From: Sarcocystis neurona
Lineage: Eukaryota; Apicomplexa; Conoidasida; Eucoccidiorida; Sarcocystidae
Reading direction: 5' to 3'
Assembly (NCBI GenBank): GCA_000727475.1
Contig: KL647307.1
Coordinates: forward strand, 1,384,895 to 1,448,894
Length of the DNA: 64,000 nt
Positions within the stretch are counted from its first letter, which is position 1; each line of letters starts with the position of its first letter. The position numbers and the translations under genes were made by a program. Positions 38,701 through 50,415 of this stretch are shown in pieces. Under the pieces are notes generated by a model, which had not been told where the DNA came from, ran no database searches, and saw only the letters and a list, made by a program, of their open reading frames with translations.

Positions 38701-41553
38701 GTATATATATATATATACATATATATGCATGTAACTACACCCAAATGAGTACACAGAGGCACAGTAGTACAAATGTAGTGCCGCACCGCACACGATCTCG
38801 GCATGGCCTCCCGTGGCTTCCAGCCTCAGTTCAGGTCTCCAGTTGTTTTCATCTGGTCTGTCAAGTGCATCCTTCATGCACCAAATGATTGTTCCTCCTT
38901 GGCAGCCAGACAAGTCACACATAAACTTCTCTCCTACTGGAGAGTGATAAGCGTTATCAGAGAACAGTTACTGCTGTGCATCATGACAGCTCAGGTGAAA
39001 CACGGATAAGTGTTCATCACCTCGCCTCTCTCCACTAGGAACTATACGGCTGTTGACTACAGGACAACTCCGGACAACACATTCTCAAGTACATGTTTGC
39101 GAAAGAAGTCCAGTTGCTGTCGACCAGTTGTTCTTGTCAGCGGTACGCCTACTCGTAGGATGCACGCAGACGTACCACTACACACAAGTGTTAGACAAAC
39201 ACATGCGTGTGTGTCCAATGCTATACGTACCCGTACGTACTGCGTACGATACGCGTATTCACGCGTGTATACACATAGGTACTTGTTGCGAATGACGCAC
39301 GTAACTTTGCGGCAAAAACTACGTAAGCACCACTACAAGCACTGATCCACACGTACACCGGTGGAGCCTCCAATCTAGGGAAACAAAAACTATTTTTTGT
39401 TGACACGTTGTCAGCCCGCCTCTGTCACACGCTGCAACGGTCGAGAGGCGGTTCCTATCCGGTCAAGCAGCACGAATGCTCTGCGCTCTGCGCTGCCAAT
39501 GGCAGGGCTTTTCTCGCATCGAATAACGGCGAGGCGCACCTGTGGCAAGTAGCAGCGCGTCGCGGCGGAGGTAGTCGCCGCATTCAATTCACAGAAGACG
39601 GATACTTATGGATACAAAGACGCACGCACATACTTTCTGGAGCTCCACAGAGGTGCAAATATAGACGTGCAGAGAGGCAGAAAATATGTGCATAATCCGT
39701 CTCAGAATAGGAAGCGGGTCACGAGAGACCGACACAGTCCTAAACTCAAACGACAGGGCATCAGAAAATAAAAAAAACTGGGATTCGCGGCATCTGCAGG
39801 TGAAACTCGCACACACAGACGACACTAATCCTATTACGCTGCACTATACGCCGCAGAAATAAGAAATACAGTAACAGGAGTGACCTTCAACATGATGAGA
39901 GAAATCAGGAGTGCCACGAACCGACCTCGACGCGCACAGATACCACGCGCAGGCACATTCGCACCTGGTGAAATCACTCTTGTTCCTCTCAGGATAGCAC
40001 AAATCGCATCCGGAGCAAGTGTACGCACCTCACCACCTGCGAAAAACAACAGGGTATTCCACTTACCGTAAGCAGCTGCAATTCTGCGACTAGTTGAAAA
40101 GGTAATACAGTAAAAAGAGCAGTAGTCTGCTGCTGCACAATGAGGTACACTCAATTAGACAGCACTTACCTGCGATGGACGGGGAGCAGCGTGCGCACGT
40201 CCGCCTACCGTCAAACACTGTACATGCTTGCACGTGCGTACGTGTATACATACGTACACTGACACAAGGCAAAGTGATCACGTCGATCAGGGCAAAGCGT
40301 TCACGAACTCTCCTTTTCAAGTGTAAGACAACTTCCGCTGCCTCTACAAATCTGAAACGTACGCACGCATGGTATGTGCATATACAATGCTGTATATAGT
40401 ACATGTTGATGAAACACAACGGAGCAAAAGCAGTGACCGCTTCGAGTCACGTATGCACGCCCACCTCCGCACCTTTGCTACTGTGCACCAGTCAGTACCT
40501 ACGTCTTGCAAAAATGTGGCTCTACCTGTTTGCAGAAGGGGATCCTACCCACTTGCAGAGGTGGCAAATCTGTCTGTGTACTCATGAACAGACTCTCCCG
40601 ACAATTTTGCCAGTGAAAACCTTTGCGAAGACGACAACACAAAATGGAAACGACTGCCGCCCTCCTCCGCCGTGGTGGCGTTAGTTACCACTTCTGCACG
40701 ACTCCGCTCAGACTGTTTTGTTGCACAGTGTATTACCACACACAAAGCTTCCATACAAATGCGAGAAACAGCGGAATTTATCTTGAGGAAAGTTTGTGAA
40801 CACCGCAACTCGGACAGCTCCGTGCAGAAGCCACCCGCACGTCACTACTGGCGCCTGCACAACATTTTCTCCCGTACGGAGTCGCCCTGTCGCACAGTTG
40901 AACTTGGAACAGACACTACTTCCAAGAGCGCACGGCTACGTGTCTCGATGCGAGGAAAAAAAAACAAATGCACGAAATATGGCAGGTATCGAATACGTAC
41001 TGCATCTGCACGCCGTCTGTACCACTCATTCTTTCCGCAAGTTACAACAAACTCAGCCCTATGTCCGACGGGCACCTTTCACGCAGGCTCACCTGTACGT
41101 GCGCATACGCATATGTACATATATGTATATATATATGGATGGTATAACAATCCACACACACATGCATGCCTATCTACCTACGTATACGAGTTAAGGTGTC
41201 CTCTGTATGTCTGGCGATTGCTGCTGTCAGCGGCGCTGTTATCGACCGTGCCTTCTCAGTGCATACGCCCGCGTCGTCGTCCGCCGCTGTCGCCGCCTAG
41301 ACTACGGCGCTTCACACATCCACAAAGCACCCCCACAGATATTTGTACTTATGGTTGTAGCTGCGTTGAATTCACTGATAAATCATAATACCCTTTCCAT
41401 GTTGCGCACAGACGTCAGACGCTCTCTGTGAGTGTCCTCCGTCGCCGACGTGCACCGACTGCAGTCACGCACACGCCTGCATCTGCTTCAATATCGCAGC
41501 GGTCGTGTTGCTGCTTCCTCTTCTTCGTTTCCTTCAAGACGAATTTCTTCTTT
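35740..41553. other. Intergenic region between convergent HOP2 and eL8
   Basis: No conserved exon is recognised in these 5.8 kb. The longest frames (40672-41388 plus, 238 codons; 39834-40154 minus, 106 codons) show no family resemblance. Part of the first is TATA/CACA microsatellite. A (TA/TATG)n stretch lies at about 38671-38730 and a 31-bp tandem repeat at 38366-38427. Both neighbouring 3' UTRs must lie here. Confidence 0.5.
38366..38427 (+). repeat. 31-bp tandem repeat, two copies
   Basis: CTGTGAGCTCCTAGTGCCTG at 38366 is repeated as CTGTGAGCTCCTGGTGCCTG at 38397 with one further mismatch. A short CTG run follows. Confidence 0.9.
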
Positions 41554-44500
41554 TCAACCCTGCAAGTGCATCTGCTTCTTCTTCAGCTCTGCATGGACTA
41601 ACTTCTCCTTCTTCTCCTGCGCGTGCTGCGACTTGATGCCATTGACGCCACCGCCCCACCGCCTGCGCACTTCTGCGTTGTCATTGAACATTGCACGATA
41701 CATTTTGCACTGCGCCTCCAAAGCCGCCTGATCCTGGTACCACAGAGGAGACAGCCGTCAAACACATACAAACGTATACGCCGGAATTCAACACCCTCTC
41801 CTTCAGAAGAACAACACATTTGTTCTGCGTTACTGTCATACACACCACATGCGTACGTATGCACTTTCTGTTGACATGCTTAATCGAAGATTTTTCCTCG
41901 AATACAGACAACGGATCACTTGAAGAAGGAAGTTGAGAAACGTGCTGCGCACGCTGGACGGAGCGTGCGTGCTGAAACAAAAACGTGATCTCTGCAGAAA
42001 TTCACACATATGTCACAGCTGAGCTTCTTTGAACAGCCCGGCATATCCACACAAACAACTGCGGTGAGACCGCGTCAACACAGGAAGTACACGAAGTTAA
42101 ACGAAACACAAGAAAATCTTTTTTTCTTTGAGAAACGAATGGTCTCTACAGAACCGTTACGCAACAAACAGATAAGTCCTCTTCCCCTCCCTACCCACAA
42201 GACTGAAATGTAGTAAGCTCTCGCAGAAACCGACTTCAAGAGGGACTCCTTTGTTTTCTTGATAAACTCCTGCAGACATGCTCTTTCCCGCGATCTGCCA
42301 GGACCGCTGAGGGCTTTGCATACAAAAAAGCCGCCCAACTTTTCAGCACGCAGCTTCGCACAGTAGCTGCACCGACGGTGGAAACATCCCTTCTACAGAC
42401 TGCACATCAATCTGGTGGAATTACGTGTCCTACCAATGAACGAGAGACTCTTCTTTAAAAAACATCTGTGTGGTGACCACAGAGGGGACCTCCCTAATGC
42501 TTGAGTGGACAACTAATTCCAAAGATAAGGGAGTGTACTGCGTGCAACAGACAACGCACTCCTTGAAAAAATGCTTGCACTGATCCGACTGCTGTCGTCA
42601 CAGGGCTGCTACCGCTACCTTTACACATAATGGAGACACCTGTGCTTTCTTCCGCACACGACAGGAAACACTAAACTGGACAGCGAGGAACTAACATTTC
42701 AGATAACTTTGAAGACATCGCGTCGGAGTCATTGTCGAATGGCTTCTCCAGCCATTCTCTCAAACGTTCGTTGATACTCATCATCCCGGCTCCTCCACAC
42801 CCACGCGATTGACGAGTGCATTCAGGCGGTGGAATATGTCGGTTTACATACGCAGACGATCACGGATTTTTCTGCGTAAGTGCTGCAAGCTGGTAGCCAG
42901 CAAGTGTGTACAGCGCTGCAGACACTCATGTTGTTGTAACACATTCCTGTGCGTTACGGAAACGACAGAGTAGGGTTCTGCGGCGAACTACAGCGCTACA
43001 CATAAGCGTTCCATTTTAAGGTTCGAACACCTGTGCATACATCACATCTACATTCACATATACACATCGATGTGCACACTGATAGGCATTCAACCCTGTT
43101 TATACTGTACGTGGCCAATATATATGTATGCATACAAAGAGAGAGACAACGGCATATATATATGTATATACAGAATGACCTAGACACAGAGAGACGTGAA
43201 CACACGGTCATACGTAACCGGTTACCCACGAATCCACAGGTACACCACCACCGGAAACACACGTACGACGTATCGTACATACGGAAGAAGCGCGCGAACA
43301 TACAGCAGAGACCCGACCACGTCTCGTTGAGGCGTGCACACATACGCGCTTAAAACGAAGCACTTTTAAGCGGCAACAACGCACCTCCTTTCTGACGTTG
43401 TCCACTGCCAGCACAGGGCAGGTCTTCTGGTGGACCAGCTGCCCCAGTCTGCTCTTCCCCTTCACGATGCAGTAAGGAACCTGGAAGCAAAGAACTCAGC
43501 TTAGACACTTGAATGGATTCACGCCTTGTAGGTGCATACACGTGATCAGAACTCGGATACCTTACAGGTGAAAGAGAACGTATGTACGGGTATATACTCA
43601 CCAACACATACGCGTGCACGAACGCAGACATCTGCGGTCGTCCGAGCGCTCGTCCACGCCAGAATAAAGATGCTGCTGGCAAGGCGAAAATACACACACG
43701 ACTTTCAGAATGAACACCACAAGCGAGCTGCGCTCGTGCGCACAGACATTAATTTTTTAACCGACAGATACGTCGCAGAAGTACGCACACCGCTGTAAAC
43801 TGCTATCCCATCGGCTACTGCCCCCTTCACAACCGCAGGGGTATCTGGAATCTCAACTCGCGCCCGAATCCGAGCCAACATACACATACGTCCTCACGAA
43901 ACGTTGGCAGCTGTTTATAAACACGTGTAAACACGTACTCACTGTCGGAGGGGCAAGTGTATCTAAACATCTTTACTTCTCCATTTCCGCCTGTCGACAC
44001 CGACCCTTTCAGATGTGAAAACCTCCTTTTGCGAGCCTCCTGCTGTGCTACTCGGCATCCGGCTTTTACAGAGGAGATCAGACCCAGTAACTACACGTCA
44101 TTCCTGCTCCAAATCTTCTTCCAGCCCTTTCCGTGTGAGAGCCACCCACAGAAAAACTATCCACGCACCCGTAGCCACCTCCCCCTGCGGTGACCATGGT
44201 ACCCAACAGACGCTCTCTACCGTAATAAAAGCCAGCGCAAGGACGATAGATACACCTTTCCCACTTCTGTGTCTCGTACTTTTGGACTGGAAGTCCACGT
44301 ACAGCACACACCTCACGATGCTCCCTAGGCAACGAAATTTTACTTCGGTCCGTGTATCATTCAGAAATCACGCGTACACTTTTTATCGACACTCCCGCGA
44401 TATCAATCTTCCCCTTCATGCGCATGTCAGATGTTAAGCACCCCCGCTCTTGCGCGGCGTGCGCGACCGGCCCTCCCACCTTCGTTCTGCTTCGGCTCCG

Positions 44501-46336
44501 TTCCTTTCCAGCCCCTGCCTTTTCCCGTTATTACTAAAAGGTCTACCGCTGCACAGCGCCATCCCTGTAGACACGGGTTCAATTTCGGCCGTACCTCCTT
44601 TTTCCTGCAAAGTTGCGGGATCCAGCAGACGAGCTCAATCGGCGTGACGTCGTGGCTGATGACCACCAGCTTGGCCTTCTTGATTTCAATAAGATCGGTG
44701 ACGTGGTTGATGCCGTACTTTAACATTATCGGCTTCTTACCCGCGGGTGCGCCACCTGCGCTCTGCTTCTCTGCCTCCTGCCGCAGCCGCTCCTTCTTCT
44801 CTGCAGCTGTCTCGGGCTTGTACTTCGCCAGCAATCGCATCAACTGCGATGTCTGGTTCTTGTCGAGAGTGTGCGTAAACTGGTTGATGGCAGGCGGCAC
44901 CTTCAGACGCTGCATCAGCACCCGACGCTGTCGCTGCAGCAGAATGTACTTAGGCCATTTTACGAACCTGCAGCAGCACAACATGCAAACGTCAGCATCG
45001 TAAACACATGCTTTTTGTGAACGATGCAAGTCCAGTTTTTCTTATTACGTACATCTGGATTCACATCGGCACCAACGTTTTTACACACAAAGAGCCACCA
45101 CAGAGACGGTGCAGATTCGCATATACGCGTCGAACAAAAATGCCTTCAGCGAGACACGGGATCTACACGTGGATCTTGCAGAGCATTGTTCTCCACGCGC
45201 ATCACACTTCCCTCCAGGCAATCACGCGCACGTGAACACAATCCCGTACAACTACCGGTATTAACGTACACGCACGCACTTATTTGTATTCAGGGATCGT
45301 ACGCTTAATACGACCTATGCACGCTGAACGTTATATCCGCATCCACCGGTACACGTTATACACGGGGCACTGCGGAAACGCATATATATGTTTGCAGACT
45401 TCAAAGGACTTCGTTAAGTTGTCTGTTGTGTGCGTGGCTCTAGAAATCACCTTTGCAAGCCCTAATACGCACTTTGCTGCTGTTTTGTTTGTTCGGCCAT
45501 TCCGCAGGCTCAGCAGCACGCGCCGCAGCAGCTGTCATGTTTAGAAGTGATTCGCTCCTTTGCATTGTATACTTTTCGATTCAAATCCGCGGCACCGAAC
45601 GAAAAATGCAACGCGACGAGTGAGCAAAGACGACTGATTAGAAAGTTCTCGGCAAACGCTCTCGCCCTCGGTGCTCTAATTTGGATTTCAACAACGTGTT
45701 CACAACGACGGATTGCGTCGGAAACTTCTCCGCTCGGTCGACAACTACCATTACTTAGACACAGGTGTTGCACGCACATATATACATGTATTTATGTGGA
45801 GTCTATGTGCCTGCAGCAAACTCTCAGCGTTAAAAACCTTCAGAAACCGCTATAAAAGAAGGTATCCGCGTATGCATACATATACCTATACGGATGCTCG
45901 TCTACTTGCCCCGAGGAGCATCCATCACCGGACAGACGCACCCCGCGCGATTAGCGGATGAGTAAGTCACAAGAAACCCGGAAAAGTGCTCCTTCATTTC
46001 AGGGGAAAAAAGCGCATCAACACGTGACACCGACACACGATCAACGACTTTGAGGTACACCCCCTCAAATATTTACGTACACGTATGCCTCGAGCTGCCA
46101 GTGTCATAAGTGACCCCTGAAACAACGTATGAATAACAAGCTCACCTGCTGAGGTCTCTGCGCGGCTGAATATCTCCCCCGACGCGAAAATTGCGCGGCG
46201 TCTTCTGGAAGACCGGGGATTTCTGCACTTTCTTGCTTTGTGTGTTGCTGAGCGGTGCAGCGGGCAGCTTCTTCTTCCCTGCAGAGGCTTTGCCTGCTGC
46301 GCTGCCGGCTCCCTTCTTGGTCGCTGCTGGCGGTGC
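41554..46336 (-). CDS. RPL7A: Ribosomal protein eL8 (L7a), 4 coding exons seen, first exon unresolved
   Basis: eL8 is a core 60S protein that also binds pre-rRNA during assembly. Coding exons on the minus strand, 5' to 3': 46146-46336, 44595-44967, 43385-43480, 41554-41733. Their joins keep the frame and encode 279 residues before the TGA, against 266 in human. Exon 2 is Ala/Lys-rich and ends [15 protein letters not shown], matching the family's GIGQDIQPKRDLTR. Exon 3 has [29 protein letters not shown] and [15 protein letters not shown]. Exon 4 has [20 protein letters not shown], and exon 5 [15 protein letters not shown]. The initiator exon must be tiny and enter in phase 0. Candidates are ATGCAG before GTAGCG (46911-46916) and an 18-bp exon at 46398-46415 with a GTAGAT donor; neither is proven. 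Confidence 0.94.
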
Positions 46337-47155
46337 CTGGAGACGAAGTCAGCAAGTTACCCCAAAACAAACCGTACACATATATACAGGAATCTACCTG
46401 CACTCGATTATTCATGCAGAAAGGTGCACGAATACACCCCCAGGTTAATTCTTCTTCGTTAGATGTCCACCTCTACGACTATTCGAAAGTATGTGCACGA
46501 ATCTGTGATAAAGGACACACAGACATGCGCGTGTAATTAGGTATACGTGACACTGAAGAGAGAGGTACAGAACAAAAAGCGGCCAGGGGGCGGGTGAAAG
46601 GAACGAGACGGCGTCGAGTTACCGGGAGAGTAAAGTCAAGTTCTCCAAAAGAAGAACAGAGGAAACAAGGCCGGACAAGAAGGACATACTGGCAAGAACC
46701 GAAACTGCATGTAGAGATCTGTGTGTCATATAACGACACACGATACATGCGTGGCTTGCAGTGAAAGCCACGTGGCCGAAATTAAATAGTTTGGAATGGC
46801 AACCTCGCTGGAACAGGAAGAAGCCGCAAGTCGAAATTGGCAAGCGGGTTTGCAGTGGGCGTGCAGAGTCGCATACGTTAGAAGTTGACACCTAGCGTTA
46901 TCTACGCTACCTGCATTGAAAGGAATAGTGCGTAAGGAAGAGAGGCGGAAAGAATTCTCCACCCTGTGTCGCGCGTTAGAGGTTTGTAACGTGAAAGAAA
47001 GAAAACACATCGAGCGATACCTGCGTAAGATATAAACCCAGTGCAGGCGCGCAGTTGCGTATCACTCTAAATAATGCTCCTCTGAACATACCAAACGTGC
47101 AGATAATGAGCCTCTACAGGACACGGTTAAAAATACAAATACAATCCTTTGTACG

Positions 47156-47163
47156 TGCATGCG
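47156..47163. promoter_or_regulatory. TGCATGCG box upstream of eL8, TRP-2-like
   Basis: The octamer fits the [T/C]GCATGC[G/A] motif described as common in apicomplexan ribosomal-protein promoters. It lies about 0.25-0.75 kb upstream of the candidate eL8 start sites. The core TGCATGC also occurs in nearby TG-rich microsatellite DNA, so chance is a fair alternative. Confidence 0.3.
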
Positions 47164-50136
47164 TCAGTACGACTTGAAACTTAGATCACGTACACCTCTT
47201 TAGTGTACACGTGCACAGAAATGCACGGAGTGCGCACAGAAGTCTACGCGGAGACAGGACAGCGGGTCATATGAAAAGAGAGATGACGCGGTGCGTACGT
47301 TGACGAATGTAACTTATTAATACGCGAAGGCAGGCACGCGAATATGAAGGGTGCGAGTACGGCAGTACAACGCAGCCAGCACGCGGGTGTCTGCGGATGT
47401 GCCTCTACAGAGCGCGTGCACCCATACCGTTCCACACTGACAAACACCATACACAAGCTAAGGCAACGTCCCTACGCATCCTTGTTACATGTGTATATTT
47501 CTACACTTATACATACATGTGTGAACGCTCCTCTGTATACGGAGGAAGATTTATTTGCATCGAGCCATAAGGATGGGTGACAACCGAACATACGTACGAA
47601 GTCCCACGAGGCACCTAGCCCACAAGCGGTCGGGCCACCCGCAGAGCGTCAGCACTGTATCCGCTAGGTGGAGTGGTGCCTTGTAAATATCAATCAAGCA
47701 GCCTGTCACACTGGAATAACTTCAGGTTCAGGCAGGTATGTATGGCGTTGGAGGGAAAATTCGCTCCCACTTCAAAAAATGCAGTCCACATTGAGACGAA
47801 TACACGACACGAACAATCATGCAGCGAAATAACTACAAATAGGAGTGATGCCTTGAGGCGATAGGGGACTCTGCACCTTTGCGTACATGCATATATATAT
47901 ATATATATATACATACATACACTGCTCTGCAGTGGATCGAAGCTTCTTCAAAATTATGCCCACGCGTCTTGCTGATAGAAGCTGGCCACACCGGACGAAC
48001 CCAATGCGAAACAGATACGGTTTTTGAACGAAAAGCGCAACAAATACGGCTTTCCGCCGCTGATCAAATGCTGGAGTGGCTCTGAGTTTTTCCACACATG
48101 AAGTCTAAGAATGTTCTGTCCGAGTTGGGCTGTGACAACATACATACGAACAGCACCGTTAATACGACCCGATTGTTATGCATCTGTACGTATATACATG
48201 TACATATCTGCCACCATTACGCACAACACATGCTGATTTTTCCTCGACGTTTGGAGGAGACAACGCTCCAGTGATTGGGAGTGCCTCCCCTCCTCCAATT
48301 GCGTGTTTTCCTGAAGTACTGCGTGGGAAGTCTCGCTGCTGACTCCGTTGTCACCAAGGCTGTCAATATCAGATCCGGGAAGAACTCGAAAATGCAACCT
48401 GTACCCCGTCGCCCCGCATCTTTCCCCAGTTGGCCGCTTGGGCTTCTGACGTACCATAGTGTCAATCAAAGGGTGAGGGGAGGGCCCAACAGAAGCGGCA
48501 GAAAAGTCGTCAACGGAGGAGGAAAACGGAAATCTGACGCTCCTCCCTGCTCACTTGCACATGCGCGACAGAAGAGGCGAAAAAAAGGTAACCGCGCAAC
48601 TAGAATTCTGCCGACCTATCACATTTTCCGGTGGAGGTACCAACAAGCACCGCGCAGTGCGGCGGACCCCACACCACTGTGAACAGCGTCTCCCAGCGAA
48701 ACCGGATGGAACAGATCCGCCTGCGCTATACCATCGCATGCGCACGCAGGAACAGCCTACAAACACGCCATGCCTTCATCCGTGGGCATTATTTTGACGC
48801 GTATATGTATCTGTATGCATATTATTTCTTTTATACGCGTACACGGCGTGTGAATCTGCATCCTTTTGTACCTGAATGCGTGAGTGCACCGTCGTGTGGA
48901 CAGGGGCGCGCTAACACTGTACACGTACGTACATGGATGCATAAATATCACTACCGCACATGCACGGTGAATGGGTTTAAGAACAAAATGGTCCGTATGG
49001 TCACGTTTGGTCGCACACTTTGGGAGATACGGATATTCTTGTCCTTTTCGCCGTAGTTGCTACGGTACTGTATTTGCTGCAACGTGGTGGAATGGCCACA
49101 ATGTAGAAGTGCCTGTTGAGCTGGTAGGTCCGCTGCAGTGAACAAGAAAACAAAAGTGTTTCTCTGTATATAAGCGTATTTATGACGGGTCCCATAAATT
49201 CGCCAACTGTACGGAGATTCGGTGTGGCTGTTCCAAAGTCGAGATCCACTGCAGTGTGCACGTACCGCAGAATTTTTTTTCCTGTAAACGCGCTGTTCGA
49301 CCCCAAATTGTGACGAACAGCTGCCACCAGTGATAGGGACTGGTGCGACTCGTTCAGGTGACAGGCGAGAATGTGTCCAGGAGGTCTGCTTTACAGGAGA
49401 GAGGTGTGATACAATGTAGTTTTGTAGTTTTGCTCATAGGGGCGGGAATCGTCAACGAGCTTAAATGGAACACAAAAGCCGAGAATGCCTACCAAGGATA
49501 CAGCGGACTGGGTGTACAGTCACATAGTGGGAAGGCGGCACGAACGAAGGGCAATTGTATGTATCACTCTGTAGAATATCTCGCATGCTAGTAGTCATTG
49601 GTTCTGTCGACAGGCAGTCGTACTAGGGTAAGTGGGGCAATCCGCACATCCTTGGGGGGGTGCACACAAGTTAGTGTACGGTTTGCATCAGCTTAAGACC
49701 TTTTTTGTTGCTCACGTCCGTAGCACCATACTTGTGAATGCGGGCCGCGTGAACGGATGTATAGAGTGCTGGTCCGTAGGAGAGAAAGAATCACAGCTGA
49801 CGTTCAATTAGGACGCCGGAGCGGACGCGCGAAAAGCGTGAATAGGGGCAAACAGGTCTTGCAGTACACGAAGGACACGCCTGCACTACGAAAAACCTAG
49901 AAACGATCCACGCAGACGTGTATGTACTGAATCCATATGCATCCTGGAACTATGTATTTGACGCAGTACAATAATCCGGGCAGGCAAGCGCAGCTGCAGA
50001 TCTGCAGCTTTCTTCACATCTCCGTATTTGGTGGTCATCGGCCAGACCGTCTCAGTAACTTCCGCGTCGTACTGGTAATACTGGCGTCGAGGGGGTGCCA
50101 GTTTTGAACACCACTAAACATCCTCAACGAGACATA

Positions 50137-50415
50137 TTACATAATGTAGCGACGCACACATTTTGCCTGCGCAACGGCCACTTCCGAACAAGTAAAGCCT
50201 TTTCATCATTTTAAGCATCAGTGACATCTCTTACATAAGGTAGCAACACACACATTTTGCCGGTGTAACGGCCACTTCCGAACAAGTAAAGTCTTTTCAT
50301 CCTTGTAAGCATCAGTGACATCCTTACATAAGGTAACCACACACACATTTTTGCCTTTGTAACGGCCGTGCCACTCCCGAACAAGTAAAGCCGCTTTCGC
50401 CCTTTAAGCACCATG
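50137..50415 (+). repeat. Three tandem copies of a unit of about 93 bp, diverged
   Basis: Copies begin with TTACATAA(T/G)GTA at 50137, 50231 and 50324. Each contains CACACATTTTG-CC, a shared AACGGCC and CCGAACAAGTAAAG, and the first two end AAGCATCAGTGACATC. The third copy has a small insertion (CGTGCC) and a decayed end. No coding function is apparent. Confidence 0.9.

Noticed and set aside
40672..41388. 238-codon plus-strand frame upstream of the eL8 stop
   Set aside because: No domain or family resemblance. It runs through TATA/CACA microsatellite and has no clear start context, so it looks like a chance frame.
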